64,000 bases of DNA from an uncultured Clostridia bacterium (GCA_944386805.1 CALXCO010000013.1:1-64000); one strand, 5' to 3'; shown: positions 51,821-61,184, counted from the first letter of the stretch. The notes: a model not told the origin generated them from the sequence alone. Made by a program: numbers and translations.

Positions 51821-51896
51821 GGGGGCGTAGCTCAGCTGGGAGAGCGTACGGTTCGCATCCGTAAGGTCGAGAGTTCGATCCTCTTCGTCTCCACCA
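51821..51896 (+). tRNA. tRNA-Ala (anticodon CGC)
   Basis: A 76-base cloverleaf with CCA encoded. Acceptor GGGGGCG pairs with CGTCTCC and includes the G3-U70 wobble pair that defines alanine tRNAs. D arm GCTC/GAGC, anticodon arm TACGG-TTCGCAT-CCGTA giving anticodon CGC (reads GCG), and T arm GAGAG-TTCGATC-CTCTT. It is transcribed alone and followed by a terminator. Confidence 0.97.
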
Positions 51897-51902
51897 TATT
51901 GG

Positions 51903-51936
51903 CCGGGTCTGTTTTGACAGACCCGGTTTTATTTTA
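51903..51936 (+). terminator. Terminator after tRNA-Ala
   Basis: CCGGGTCTGT, TTTG, ACAGACCCGG, then TTTTATTTTA. Confidence 0.95.
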
Positions 51937-51952
51937 CCTGTAAGGAGCTATC

Positions 51953-52240
51953 ATGAGCAATCAGAAACCTTCTCCGACCAACCGCCATTATGCCTTCTTT
52001 TCCAACCGTGACTGTGAGTTTTTTCCCTGTCATCCGGGTGCCGACCCCGAAAACTTTAACTGCCTGTTCTGTTACTGCCCGCTCTATCTGCTGGGAGAAG
52101 AAGGCGGCGGGAACTTCGTCTGGCTGGAAAACGGCGTAAAAGATTGCAGCGGCTGTCTTTTCCCCCATCGCCGGGAAAATTATGACACGATTTCCGCTCG
52201 TTGGCAGGAAATCGCCGCCGCAATGCCCCACCGTCATTGA
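51953..52240 (+). CDS. Cysteine-rich small domain protein
   Basis: A 95-residue protein matching the cysteine-rich small domain family: HYAFFSNRDCEFFPCHPG, FNCLFCYCPLY and DCSGCLFPH place seven Cys and several His that could hold a metal or cluster. The function is unknown; in some genomes the domain occurs near cobalamin or metal genes, none of which are here. It starts 17 bases after the tRNA terminator; AAGGAG lies six bases before the ATG. Its promoter is not evident, so read-through from the tRNA may contribute. Confidence 0.85.
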   Translation: MSNQKPSPTNRHYAFFSNRDCEFFPCHPGADPENFNCLFCYCPLYLLGEEGGGNFVWLENGVKDCSGCLFPHRRENYDTISARWQEIAAAMPHRH

Positions 52241-52254
52241 CTGCGATCATGCAA

Positions 52255-52299
52255 AATGCCCGGATGAACTGGCACCTTTCGCCAATTCATCCGGGCATT
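52255..52299. terminator. Bidirectional terminator
   Basis: AATGCCCGGATGAA / TTCATCCGGGCATT with inner TGGC/GCCA pairing, between the Cys-rich gene and the convergent surface protein gene. Confidence 0.88.
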
Positions 52300-52324
52300 G
52301 TTCTGTTTCAATCACAAGAATAAA

Positions 52325-54061
52325 TTATGATTCAATATAAACGCCGTTTTCATCGACCTTGTAGCCGTTGATAGTGGTGTTGCGCGCCATCTTGCAGCTG
52401 ACAGGATCAAAGTAGTAAGTCTTGCCGTCAATCTTGCACCAGCCGGTCGCACAGTATCCGGTCGAGGTGGACATATAATAGGTCGAACCGCCGATATCCT
52501 GCCATCCGGTCTGCATGACGCCATCACTGTTCATGTAGTACCACTTGCCGCCCAGTTCCAGCCAGGATTTGGCCATTGTACCGGTCGATTTGAGATAATA
52601 CCACTCGTCTTTATATTCCAGCCATTTGTTGGCCAGCATCTGACCGGCACCGTTCGAGTAGAACCAGCTGCCGCCGACCTTGTACCAGCCGGTCGCCATT
52701 CCGCCCCAGTCGTACAAATAGTAGTAAGTGTCACCATCCTTCAGCCAGCCAGTTGCCATTGTACCATCGTCATTCAGATAGTACCATGCGCGGTCATACT
52801 TCTGCCATCCGGTCAGCATATTGCCGTTTGCATCCACCAGATACCAGTTGTCACCCGACTGCTGCCAGGTACCAGGGAAGCTGGTGTCGTCACTGGGTTC
52901 GCCGGTCGGTTTATCGACGCCCACATTCTCATCATCCGTACCATCTGAAGGGCTGGGGTCCTTATATTCAACCGGTGCCTTTTCCTGTGTGCCGCTGAGC
53001 ACGCCATCCGAACCAAAGGTGTAAGATACACCGCTGATGGTGGTTGTACCGGTCACATACGTTCCGGTTGTATTGGTGAAGTAGTAAACTGCGCCATTCT
53101 GATACTGCCAGCCGATCAGGTTCTGCGGAACAGCTGTGACTGCACATCCCGACAGACGCAGCGTTTCACTGTAAGACTGCTCGGTGGTCGTATAGGTATC
53201 AATCACGTTATGGGACACATTGATCGTGCAGTTCTTGGCGCCAACCAGATCGCCCAATGTCTTGAGCTGGTTGTTGTCAAGGTAGACTGTCTCAAGGTTG
53301 GCGACCGGAAGACCGGAAACCGAAGTCAGCAGGTTGTCCGAAGCGTCCAGATATTCCAGCGCGGTCAGTTTGGAAGCAAACGACAGGTCGGTCATCTTAT
53401 TGCTGGACAGGCTGAGAGAGGTCAGCGAGCTGGGCAGACCGGGAATCGACGAAATCTTATTATTGGAAAGATCAAGCGATTTCAGCTTCTTCATCAGAAC
53501 CATACTGCTGCTGAGACTGGACAGCTGGTTGTTGGAAAGGTCCAGCGTGGTCAGGTTGGAACAGACTACTGCACCCGACATATCGGTCAGCTTGTTGCCC
53601 GAAGCATCCAGTTCCTGAAGGTTGACATAGGCGTCGGAGTTATCGAGAATGGAATCCAGCGTCGTAAAATTGTTATCAGAAATATCCAGATAGGTCAGCT
53701 TATAATTGTATTTAAGTCCTGCCAGCGAAGTCAGTTTGTTGCCGGACAGGTCGATATAGGTTGCACCGGACAGGTACTCAATACCGGTCAGATCGGTCAG
53801 ACTCTGATTAGACAGGTCAACATATGTATAAGAGGCCAGTTCCGAAGTCGTCAGTGTGCCGTCACCATTGGTATCGCACTGACTGAGCAGAACATTATAC
53901 AGCTTCCCATTAAAGTCATTGATGCTGAGCTGATTGGTTGTAACAGCAAAAACAGGCTGGGAAGCAGCCACCGTGCCGGAAGCAGCCAGCAGCAGGGCCA
54001 TAACGCCGGCCGAGAGTGACCGCAACCACTTTGAATATACAGCTGATTTAGTAAAACTCAT
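52325..54061 (-). CDS. Secreted leucine-rich repeat protein with choline/glucan-binding repeats
   Basis: A 578-residue exported protein. A signal peptide (1-39, cut near PVFA) is followed by a calcium-loop-like CDTNGDGTLTTSEL (62-75), internalin-like leucine-rich repeats (about 78-300; LDLSNNQLSSL, LDISDNNFTTL, LSLSSNKMTDL), an about 60-residue linker rich in Asp/Pro/Ser, and about nine cell-wall-binding repeats (from about 392; GWQKYDRAWYYLNDDGTMATG type) to the end. These C-terminal repeats bind choline or glucans and hold such proteins at the surface; there is no LPXTG. The repeats suggest binding to a host, dietary or neighbour protein. AAAGGATGG precedes the ATG. Confidence 0.93.
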   Translation of the reverse strand: MSFTKSAVYSKWLRSLSAGVMALLLAASGTVAASQPVFAVTTNQLSINDFNGKLYNVLLSQCDTNGDGTLTTSELASYTYVDLSNQSLTDLTGIEYLSGATYIDLSGNKLTSLAGLKYNYKLTYLDISDNNFTTLDSILDNSDAYVNLQELDASGNKLTDMSGAVVCSNLTTLDLSNNQLSSLSSSMVLMKKLKSLDLSNNKISSIPGLPSSLTSLSLSSNKMTDLSFASKLTALEYLDASDNLLTSVSGLPVANLETVYLDNNQLKTLGDLVGAKNCTINVSHNVIDTYTTTEQSYSETLRLSGCAVTAVPQNLIGWQYQNGAVYYFTNTTGTYVTGTTTISGVSYTFGSDGVLSGTQEKAPVEYKDPSPSDGTDDENVGVDKPTGEPSDDTSFPGTWQQSGDNWYLVDANGNMLTGWQKYDRAWYYLNDDGTMATGWLKDGDTYYYLYDWGGMATGWYKVGGSWFYSNGAGQMLANKWLEYKDEWYYLKSTGTMAKSWLELGGKWYYMNSDGVMQTGWQDIGGSTYYMSTSTGYCATGWCKIDGKTYYFDPVSCKMARNTTINGYKVDENGVYIES

Positions 54062-54191
54062 GTTTGTCCATCCTTTCCAGGAGCAGGATTATCGGTCTGC
54101 ACCCTATTGTCAAGATTAAATATATGCAGATCCTCTGCCGGATATGCCATCTTTTCAACCATTTACAGGCCAGATTCCTGCATTTATATAA

Positions 54192-54220
54192 ATTATACCA
54201 CATTCGGCAACATCGGTAAA
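54192..54220 (-). promoter_or_regulatory. Promoter of the surface protein gene
   Basis: TTTACC, 17 bases, TATAAT on the minus strand. The leader of about 125 bases contains a TCTGCA/TGCAGA inverted repeat but no known riboswitch. The region 54221-54386 holds no gene. Confidence 0.6.
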
Positions 54221-54386
54221 GAATTCTGACGGCAATTCCAGCAATATACATTTTTAAGATCACTGCTCATTCAATAACCTGTATATATTATAAGTACCAA
54301 AAAGACACAGAAATGTTGCAAAAGGCCAAAAAATTTACAGTTTATTTAACTCCGCCCAAAACCACCCGCCGGATGCCGTTTTCCCC

Positions 54387-54415
54387 TTGACCTCAGGTAG
54401 ATTTGTGTTTATAAT
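54387..54415 (+). promoter_or_regulatory. Promoter of glyS
   Basis: TTGACC, 17 bases, TATAAT, about 40 bases before the start codon. There is no room for a T-box leader. Confidence 0.85.
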
Positions 54416-54455
54416 ATGAGAGAGAATGTATTCCGATGAAAGGATGTCAACACAG

Positions 54456-55871
54456 ATGAAAAACAGCGAAAAAACGCTTGATATGATTGTCAATCTCTGC
54501 AAGAGCCGCGGTTATATCTTCCCCGGCAGCGAAATCTATGGCGGTCTCGCCAACAGCTGGGACTACGGTCCTCTCGGCGTTGAGTTCAAAAACAACGTCA
54601 AAAAGGCTTGGCTGAAAAAATTTGTCCAGGAAAGCGGCCTCAACGTCGGCCTGGATGCCGCAATCATCATGAATCCTCAGACCTGGGTCACCACCGGCCA
54701 TGTCGGAAACTTCTCCGACCCGCTGATCGACTGCAAGGACTGCCATTCCCGTCAGCGCGCAGATAAACTAATCAGCGACGTTTACCCGGATGTCAATGCC
54801 GACGCGATGAGCTTTGAAGAGATGGACGCGTTCATCTCTGAACATAACGACATTGTCTGCCCGGTCTGCGGCAAGCATAACTTTACCCCCATCCGCAAAT
54901 TCAACCTGATGTTCAAGACCTTTATCGGCGTTACCGAGGATTCTTCCAGCACCTGCTACCTCCGTCCCGAAACGGCACAGGGCATCTTTGTCAACTTTGC
55001 CAACATTCAGCGCACCACCCGCCGCAAGCTGCCGTTCGGCGTCTGCCAGGTTGGTAAGGCGTTCCGTAATGAGATCACTCCCGGCAACTTTACCTTCCGT
55101 ACCCGTGAGTTTGAGCAGATGGAATGCGAGTTCTTCTGCAAACCCGGAACCGACCTGGAATGGTTCGCATACTGGAAAGATTTCTGCAAGAACTGGCTGC
55201 TCTCTCTGGGCATCAAGGAAGAGAACCTGCGTCTGCGTGACCATGAACCGGCTGAGCTGGCGTTCTACTCCCGTGCAACGACTGATATCGAATACGCTTT
55301 CCCCTTCACCGACTGGGGCGAGCTGTGGGGCATTGCTGACCGTACCGATTATGACCTTGGCCGTCATATGGAAGCCAGCAAGAAAGATCTGACCTACTTC
55401 GATCCCGAAACCAACGAACACTATATTCCTTATGTTATCGAGCCGTCGCTGGGCTGTGACCGTGTCGCGCTGGCCTTCCTCTGCGAAGCATACGACGAGG
55501 AACATCTGGTAGACGCAAAAGGCAAGGAAGATATCCGTACCGTCCTGCATCTGCATCCGGCTCTGGCTCCGTTCAAGTGTGCAGTTCTGCCGCTCTCCAA
55601 GAAGCTGGGCGACAAAGCAATGGAAATCAAAAATGAGCTGTCCAAATACTTCATGGTCGATTATGACGACGCCGGTTCGATCGGCAAACGTTATCGCCGT
55701 GAAGACGAGATCGGCACTCCTTACTGCATTACCGTTGACTTCCAGACGGTCGGCGACGATAAAACCGAAGCCGACAACTGTGTCACCGTCCGTGACCGCG
55801 ATACGATGGAACAGGTCCGTCTGCCCATCTCCGAACTGGTTTCCTATATCCAGAAAAAGATCGAATTCTAA
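54456..55871 (+). CDS. glyS: Glycine--tRNA ligase, dimeric type
   Basis: A 471-residue class II glycyl-tRNA synthetase of the single-chain alpha2 type: [27 protein letters not shown] at the start (split over motif 1 region), [40 protein letters not shown] (motif 2) and [14 protein letters not shown] (motif 3), then the anticodon-binding domain. Two Cys pairs (DCKDCH and CPVCG) could bind zinc. The ATG at 54456 has AAAGG about 12 bases upstream; the ATGs at 54426 and 54444 do not have a well spaced RBS. It is monocistronic. Unlike alaS it has no T-box. Confidence 0.96.
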   Translation: MKNSEKTLDMIVNLCKSRGYIFPGSEIYGGLANSWDYGPLGVEFKNNVKKAWLKKFVQESGLNVGLDAAIIMNPQTWVTTGHVGNFSDPLIDCKDCHSRQRADKLISDVYPDVNADAMSFEEMDAFISEHNDIVCPVCGKHNFTPIRKFNLMFKTFIGVTEDSSSTCYLRPETAQGIFVNFANIQRTTRRKLPFGVCQVGKAFRNEITPGNFTFRTREFEQMECEFFCKPGTDLEWFAYWKDFCKNWLLSLGIKEENLRLRDHEPAELAFYSRATTDIEYAFPFTDWGELWGIADRTDYDLGRHMEASKKDLTYFDPETNEHYIPYVIEPSLGCDRVALAFLCEAYDEEHLVDAKGKEDIRTVLHLHPALAPFKCAVLPLSKKLGDKAMEIKNELSKYFMVDYDDAGSIGKRYRREDEIGTPYCITVDFQTVGDDKTEADNCVTVRDRDTMEQVRLPISELVSYIQKKIEF

Positions 55872-55882
55872 TGAGCTAACTG

Positions 55883-55912
55883 AAAAAGCCGGGCGTCCTG
55901 CCCGGCTTTTTT
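55883..55912 (+). terminator. Terminator of glyS
   Basis: AAAAAGCCGGGC, 5-base loop, GCCCGGC, then TTTTTT. Confidence 0.95.
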
Positions 55913-55943
55913 GCTGAAAGAAATACAAACAGATCTGTCCGTA

Positions 55944-56402
55944 TCAGCCCAAAAACATCACATAAATCTGACATGGATTCCACTCGTCCCAAAGTGTAGG
56001 AAATACTTCAAACTCCTTAAACCCCAGACTCTGATAAAACCGGTTGGTTGCATCATATTCCGGATAGTGTCCCATCTGAACGGTTTTGACCTGCATAAAC
56101 GAAAAGCCCTGCTTTTTGGCCATCTGACAGGCAGATTTCACCAGTGCACGACCGATACCCTGACGATGGTATTCCTTGCGGACACCCATCACGGCCAGTT
56201 CAACCGTATCGCGTCCAGTTGGTTTCAAACAGAGAAATCCGACCGGTTGTTCATCGTGTATCGAAGCAAAAAACATCTGTCCGGTGCTGTCGGAAATATA
56301 TTCTTCACGCGCCTGCTCGATGCCAAACCACTCAGGCAATGCCTCCAGTACCTGACGGGCAATCTGTTGTTTTTGCTGATTATCGGTAATCTGTAAAATC
56401 AT
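55944..56402 (-). CDS. GNAT family acetyltransferase
   Basis: A 152-residue single-domain GNAT: VELAVMGVRKEYHRQGIGRALV carries the acetyl-CoA loop HRQGIGR, and NRFYQSLGFKEFE is the C-terminal motif. It begins near DNQQKQQIARQVLEALPEWF, which recalls Firmicutes acetyltransferases of unknown substrate. AGGAGG is five bases before the ATG. It has its own promoter and convergent orientation to glyS. Confidence 0.92.
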   Translation of the reverse strand: MILQITDNQQKQQIARQVLEALPEWFGIEQAREEYISDSTGQMFFASIHDEQPVGFLCLKPTGRDTVELAVMGVRKEYHRQGIGRALVKSACQMAKKQGFSFMQVKTVQMGHYPEYDATNRFYQSLGFKEFEVFPTLWDEWNPCQIYVMFLG

Positions 56403-56444
56403 ATTGTCCTCCTGCTATTCGGGATTACATATTCCTGCTTAATC

Positions 56445-56474
56445 AATATAACACAGCATGGTGCCATCTTTCAA
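56445..56474 (-). promoter_or_regulatory. Promoter of the GNAT gene at 55944
   Basis: TTGAAA, 18 bases, TATATT on the minus strand, about 43 bases before the start. Confidence 0.55.
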
Positions 56475-56491
56475 CCGCAAAATCAGAAAGG

Positions 56492-56520
56492 TTTACTTTG
56501 CAGCCAAAAGGTGGTACACT
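56492..56520 (+). promoter_or_regulatory. Promoter of the phosphatase-HAD pair
   Basis: TTTACT, 17 bases, TACACT, preceded by TGG as in an extended -10. It is 38 bases before the ATG at 56558. Confidence 0.55.
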
Positions 56521-56557
56521 AAAATTAAAAACAAATGACATGAAAGGATGGGTTCAG

Positions 56558-57082
56558 ATGATTCTATATGTTGTCCGGCATGGCGAAGCGACCTGGAATG
56601 TACTCAACAAAATCTGCGGAGGACGTTCAGACGTGCCGCTGACCGATAAGGGACGGATGCAGGCAAAACAACTGTCTGAAAAGATGCCATTTATCGACCG
56701 TGTTCTTTGTTCTCCATTGCAGCGTGCGCGGGAAACAGCCTCCATTCTGACGCAGGGAAAAATCGTCATCCGGATTGAACCGCGGCTGCGGGAACAGGAT
56801 TTCGGCGATTTTGAAGGAATGGACCGGGGAACCGAGGCATTCATAAAAGCAAAAAAAGAACCCGCCTGTCATTTTCCTGGCGGTGAATCCAGTTTTCAGA
56901 CAGCCGCACGGGTTTACAGTCTGCTGGATGAACTGAAGGCGGAAAGCAGCGATGATTCGATGCTGCTGGTCTGCCATGGCGCGATTATGCGGATTATTGA
57001 GACCTATTTCCGTGACATGCCGATGGATGAATTTTATCATTACTCGCCTGAAAACTGCAAGCTGGTCCGCTACATTCTCTGA
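56558..57082 (+). CDS. Histidine phosphatase family protein
   Basis: A 174-residue protein of the phosphoglycerate-mutase-like superfamily with catalytic LYVVRHGEATWN at the start, SPLQRARETASIL, EQDFGDFEGMD and LLVCHGAIMR. It removes phosphate from an unknown small substrate; a cobalamin-type phosphatase or phosphosugar role is open. AAAGGATGGG is close before the ATG at 56558; a longer frame to 56498 crosses the promoter. It is followed after 9 bases by a HAD phosphatase gene. Confidence 0.92.
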   Translation: MILYVVRHGEATWNVLNKICGGRSDVPLTDKGRMQAKQLSEKMPFIDRVLCSPLQRARETASILTQGKIVIRIEPRLREQDFGDFEGMDRGTEAFIKAKKEPACHFPGGESSFQTAARVYSLLDELKAESSDDSMLLVCHGAIMRIIETYFRDMPMDEFYHYSPENCKLVRYIL

Positions 57083-57091
57083 GGTGACAGA

Positions 57092-57934
57092 ATGCAAAAA
57101 ACGCTCTACATTTCCGATCTGGATGGAACACTGCTCCAACCAAATGAACGGCTTTCGACCTTTGGCTGCCAGACCCTCAACCAGCTGGTTGCAAGCGGAA
57201 TGCTTTTTTCTTATGCCACAGCCCGCTCCTATCATACAGCACGAAAATGTACTGCCGGACTGGATGCAAAAATTCCGCTGATTGTCTATAATGGCACGCT
57301 GATCGTCGACAATCAGACCGGCGAAATTCTGACCGAAAATATCTTTTCGTCCCGTCAGGCAGCGGACATCTATGCACTGCTGAAACAGTGCGGCATCCAT
57401 CCAATTGTCTACAGTCTGATTGATGGTGTTGAAAAGTTTTCGTATGATCAAACCGCCGTGCCGCTTCCAACCCGTAACTTTCTTGACCAGCGCAGAGGGG
57501 ACGGCCGTGACCATCCGCTCACGGGAGATGAACATCTGCTAGACGGAAAGGTCTATTACTTCAGCTGTATCGACGAAACCGCCCGGCTGCTTACAGCCGA
57601 CCGGCTCATCCGGGAACAATTCGGGGAAATCTGCAACCAGGTCTGCCAGAAAGATATCTATTCCGGCGACCAGTGGCTGGAAATCATGCCTGCCGCTGCT
57701 TCCAAGGCAAATGCTGCGAGACAGCTGAAAAATATAACCAGTGCAGACAGGCTGGTTGCCTTTGGAGACGGGAAAAACGATCTGCCGCTGTTCGAAGCGG
57801 CGGACGAATGTTATGCAGTCGCAAACGCCCATCCGCTGCTCAAATCAGCCGCCACCGGAATAATCGGGTCCAATACCGACGACGGAGTCGTCAAATGGCT
57901 GATTGAACACTTTGCTCATCACAATAACCTATAA
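57092..57934 (+). CDS. Cof-type HAD hydrolase
   Basis: A 280-residue HAD phosphatase: motif I SDLDGTLL, motif II in FSYATARS, Lys in the AASKANAARQL block and motif IV FGDGKNDLPLF. The cap in the middle is of the IIB (Cof) kind. Substrates of this group are sugar phosphates or FMN-like compounds; not decided here. GAGGTGA is six bases before the ATG. It forms an operon with the histidine phosphatase and ends at the terminator at 57937. Confidence 0.93.
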   Translation: MQKTLYISDLDGTLLQPNERLSTFGCQTLNQLVASGMLFSYATARSYHTARKCTAGLDAKIPLIVYNGTLIVDNQTGEILTENIFSSRQAADIYALLKQCGIHPIVYSLIDGVEKFSYDQTAVPLPTRNFLDQRRGDGRDHPLTGDEHLLDGKVYYFSCIDETARLLTADRLIREQFGEICNQVCQKDIYSGDQWLEIMPAAASKANAARQLKNITSADRLVAFGDGKNDLPLFEAADECYAVANAHPLLKSAATGIIGSNTDDGVVKWLIEHFAHHNNL

Positions 57935-57936
57935 TG

Positions 57937-57970
57937 AAAAAACGGAAGGCCATGAAACCTTCCGTTTTTT
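57937..57970. terminator. Bidirectional terminator between HAD and MATE genes
   Basis: AAAAAACGGAAGG, 8-base loop, CCTTCCGTTTTTT; a perfect 13-bp stem with T runs on both strands. Confidence 0.95.
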
Positions 57971-57975
57971 CATAT

Positions 57976-59370
57976 TCAGGACTTAACCGTCTGGGGATAT
58001 TCCCGGTCAAGCCGGTGCATCCGTACCAGATAACTTCCGATCAAAATGACATCTGCACCGACCCATGCAAGGATTTCAGCGACAAATACACCGTCTCCGC
58101 CAATTTTAGCCGGCAACGTCAGTGCCGTTCCGGTCCGCATCAGAAATTCTGCGAATCCGGACACCATCGGTATAACCGTATCACCCATTCCCTGCAAAGA
58201 AGAGCGGATAACGTGCAGGATATACAGCACCGGCAGCATAACCGACATAATCGACAGATACCGGTAAGCTGTTCCCATCGCAGCTGCAACCTCCTCTTCG
58301 GTACCGGACAGAAAAATCGACAGCACCATCTTCCCAAACAGCAGCATACACACACCGATCACAACCGATGTCAGAACTGCCAGCAGCAGCGCTGCCCGCA
58401 CACCTCTGTGAATCCGGCGGATTTCACCTGCCCCGGCATTCTGGCCGACATAGGTGCTGACCGCATAACCATACGAAACAGCCGCAATTTCCAGCATTCC
58501 ATACAGCTTATTGGTCGCAGTATAGCCTGCAATAAAGGTCAGGCCGAACCCGTTGACGACCGACTGGATAATCATGCCGCCGATTGCGATGATTATATTT
58601 TGCAGCGCCATCGGAAATCCCAGCCGGAACAGTTCCCACCGGAGCTTCCAGTCGGAAGAAAACCACTTTCTGCTTTCCCGATCAATAAAGTCACTGCCGG
58701 ACAGTCCAAGGGTTGGGATATGTAAGATAAACCACAGGCAATACACACTCGAAAAAGCCTGTGCCAACAGTGTCGCAATTGCAGCACCTGCAATTCCCCA
58801 ATGGAAAACCAGTACAAACAGTAAATCCAGCACGATATTGATGCAGGAAGCCAATACCATCGCATACAGCGGTGTTTTTCCGTCGCCCATTGCCCGCAAA
58901 ACAGAGGCCAGCAGGTTATAGGCCATCACGATCGGCATACCGCCCAGCAAAATTCGCAGGTATAACAGCGACATATCCATAATTCGGTCAGGCGTCCCCA
59001 GCAAAACCAGTACCGGTTTTGCCGCAAACTCTCCCGCCGCCGTGATTACGATTGCACAGGCAAGCGCCAGCCAGACGGCATTGGCGATAACCTTCCGCAG
59101 ACCGGCAATATCTCCGGCGCCAAACTTCTGCGCCATCAGGATGCAAAATCCCTGTGCAAACCCCTGAATCGACCCCAGAATCATCCAGTGGAACCAGTCG
59201 GCAGCACCGACCGCGGCCAGAGCGTCAACTCCCAGCCCTTTTCCGACAACTGCCGTATCCACTACTGTATACAGCTGCTGACAGACGTTGCCTGCCATCA
59301 GCGGCAGTGCAAAAAACAAAATCAATTTTCCAGGACTACCGGCAGTCATATTTTTTACTTTTGTTGCCAT
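57976..59370 (-). CDS. MATE family efflux transporter
   Basis: A 464-residue carrier with 12 helices and the MATE signature LPLMAGNVCQQLYTVVDTAVVG at the start and its counterpart PMALQNIIIAIGGMIIQSVVN in the second half. It exports drugs or metabolites in exchange for Na+ or H+. TAGGAGG is six bases before the ATG. It is transcribed away from the ferredoxin gene, with which it shares strand but is separated by a terminator. Confidence 0.94.
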   Translation of the reverse strand: MATKVKNMTAGSPGKLILFFALPLMAGNVCQQLYTVVDTAVVGKGLGVDALAAVGAADWFHWMILGSIQGFAQGFCILMAQKFGAGDIAGLRKVIANAVWLALACAIVITAAGEFAAKPVLVLLGTPDRIMDMSLLYLRILLGGMPIVMAYNLLASVLRAMGDGKTPLYAMVLASCINIVLDLLFVLVFHWGIAGAAIATLLAQAFSSVYCLWFILHIPTLGLSGSDFIDRESRKWFSSDWKLRWELFRLGFPMALQNIIIAIGGMIIQSVVNGFGLTFIAGYTATNKLYGMLEIAAVSYGYAVSTYVGQNAGAGEIRRIHRGVRAALLLAVLTSVVIGVCMLLFGKMVLSIFLSGTEEEVAAAMGTAYRYLSIMSVMLPVLYILHVIRSSLQGMGDTVIPMVSGFAEFLMRTGTALTLPAKIGGDGVFVAEILAWVGADVILIGSYLVRMHRLDREYPQTVKS

Positions 59371-59426
59371 TGAAACCTCCTAACCCATCAACCAGACAAT
59401 CTGCCAAAAGACAACTACAGACAGCA

Positions 59427-59459
59427 CAAAAGCCCGCTGTGCAGAAACGACAGCGGGCT
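59427..59459 (-). terminator. Terminator of the BFD-type ferredoxin gene
   Basis: AGCCCGCTG and CAGCGGGCT with an 11-base loop on the minus strand, then TTTTGTGCT; the T run is short. Confidence 0.7.
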
Positions 59460-59474
59460 GAAGCATTTACAGGA

Positions 59475-59672
59475 TCAGGCCATCATAATCTCAGAAATGG
59501 CATCCATAATCTTATCATGACATTTACCACAGCCGGTAGAGCAATGGGTAATCTTCTGGACACCTTCAAAATTCTTTACGACATCATCAAAAGTCTGCAT
59601 CTGATGAAGAGCGTTTTCGACATCAGCGTAAGATACCTGTTTGCAGTTGCAAATCATATAATTTTCTTTCAT
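59475..59672 (-). CDS. BFD-like [2Fe-2S]-binding protein
   Basis: A 65-residue protein with the Fer2_BFD layout: ICNCKQVSYADVENAL at the start (Cys8, Cys10) and THCSTGCGKCHD (Cys44, Cys48, Cys51). Such domains hold one [2Fe-2S] cluster and occur as bacterioferritin-associated ferredoxins or as modules of nitrite reductases. AGGAGG is seven bases before the ATG at 59672; the longer frame from 59738 crosses the promoter. No ferritin gene is near. Confidence 0.9.
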   Translation of the reverse strand: MKENYMICNCKQVSYADVENALHQMQTFDDVVKNFEGVQKITHCSTGCGKCHDKIMDAISEIMMA

Positions 59673-59728
59673 AATAGAACCTCCTGACCGACTCATCCTG
59701 CGGAAAAGCAGGACTATATTCTGCCACA

Positions 59729-59757
59729 AGTATAGCACCCACGACTATAATTGTCAA
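59729..59757 (-). promoter_or_regulatory. Promoter of the BFD-type gene
   Basis: Perfect TTGACA, 17 bases, TATACT on the minus strand. Confidence 0.9.
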
Positions 59758-59778
59758 GGATACTACTCACCGTTTGTC

Positions 59779-61119
59779 TCAGCAGGTGGGAATTGGCCGG
59801 AAAACATTGACGGACCGATTCATGACAACCTGACGATCGGTTCCGGTATCCAGCACCGTATTGGCTGTTGACTCTGTTTCCACCTGAACGGCAATCACAT
59901 CAAGCGCCCGCAGCTGATCAATCGTCAGCAGTGCACCGACCTGAGCGGAAAAGCAAGAGGCTGACTCATCCGCTTCTGTTGCCGATTGACTGGTCGTGGC
60001 GACGATATGATTACTGGAAATGTAGTTCCCGGTTCCGCGAACCAGATGGATAATCACTGGAGTGACACCATCCGGCTTGAGATATTGCCGGTCAATCGTC
60101 TCAGAAATGTGGTTTGCAATAATCGAGTTGTTGTTTCCTTCAATCCGAAGCAATCCATAATCATCCGTTAGCCCGTTATCATATCCCAGCATCGGCGGCC
60201 AGGGTTCATGATCGCGCAAAAAGTGGTTGGAAGAAATCAGGTTTTCCGAACAGTTGCCTTCCAATACCAGCATACCCGGATAGAAGGAATGAAAACGGTT
60301 GGAAGTGACCGTAGAACGGACAACTCCGGAAAAATGGACACTGCTCGTTCCTCGTGGGAAAACGTTGTTGGCGGCAACCAAAAGTCCGCCAAAATTCTGC
60401 GCATAAATCGAATAACCATTATAGCCGGCGCCAATCAGATTGTCGGTGATTTTGGACGCCTGTCCCGAACCGCGCAGTTCAATACAGTTACCGCATTCGG
60501 CGATAAAATTATCATGGAGAGACATTGCATCGGCCTGATACGCGGTAACGCCATGTTCCAGATAAATAATTCCCATCCCGGTAATTCTGAAGGAATCGTG
60601 CGCAGATGCGATATAGATACCGGTCTTGCCATTGCGATAGGTATTTTCAGGGTCATTCTTTCCCGAACCATCGTCGGTAAAATGCAGCCCATCAATACAG
60701 AAATCAGCAAATTCAACCGAACTGATGCGCGGATTTCCATCCCGTCTGACATAAAATGCCGCACCGGATGCCTCATCCTCGCCCGGTACCAGATCAACCA
60801 GAATCCGGCTTCCACCCGGCCAGATTTCATGCCACTGTGCCAGTTGGTCTGGCGGCGTATTAAACCGAATGCTGGAAGAGGTGAATCCATGCCCGGAGCC
60901 CTGAATTTTCAGGTAGCTGATATCGATCACGACCTGAGTTTTCAGGTGATAATCTCCCGGCGGAATATAAATCACAGCGCCTGGTTTGCCGCCTGACTGG
61001 ATATCGCGGTCAGTCTGTTTCGATTTTATATCCTGAATCATGCTATTGATAACCACACCAATATCATGATAAGGATTTCCAATTTTCCATTCTGTTACAT
61101 CATAATAATTCATGGCCAC
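59779..61119 (-). CDS. GH91 difructose-anhydride enzyme
   Basis: A 446-residue right-handed beta-helix protein that, from memory, matches inulin fructotransferases and difructose-anhydride (DFA) hydrolases of GH91 almost from end to end (NYYDVTEWKIGNPYHDIGV, VIYIPPGDYHLKTQV, GKTGIYIASAHDSFRITGMG). The catalytic pair is D203 in LHDNF and E214 in CIEL, with the 11-residue spacing of D233/E244 in the Bacillus inulin fructotransferase. There is no signal peptide, so it works in the cytoplasm; that favours hydrolysis of imported DFA over cutting external inulin. The start is a GTG with AAGGGG eight bases before. It follows the fructokinase gene by 65 bases. Confidence 0.9.
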   Translation of the reverse strand: MAMNYYDVTEWKIGNPYHDIGVVINSMIQDIKSKQTDRDIQSGGKPGAVIYIPPGDYHLKTQVVIDISYLKIQGSGHGFTSSSIRFNTPPDQLAQWHEIWPGGSRILVDLVPGEDEASGAAFYVRRDGNPRISSVEFADFCIDGLHFTDDGSGKNDPENTYRNGKTGIYIASAHDSFRITGMGIIYLEHGVTAYQADAMSLHDNFIAECGNCIELRGSGQASKITDNLIGAGYNGYSIYAQNFGGLLVAANNVFPRGTSSVHFSGVVRSTVTSNRFHSFYPGMLVLEGNCSENLISSNHFLRDHEPWPPMLGYDNGLTDDYGLLRIEGNNNSIIANHISETIDRQYLKPDGVTPVIIHLVRGTGNYISSNHIVATTSQSATEADESASCFSAQVGALLTIDQLRALDVIAVQVETESTANTVLDTGTDRQVVMNRSVNVFRPIPTC

Positions 61120-61184
61120 TTCACATACCCCTTCTTTGCTATATCGTTACCGCCACATTGATCCAAATGAACGCAAAAGGCGAT

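Noticed and set aside
54062..54191. Riboswitch in the leader of the surface protein gene
   Set aside because: An inverted repeat TCTGCA/TGCAGA is present, but I could not match c-di-GMP, c-di-AMP or other known conserved cores.
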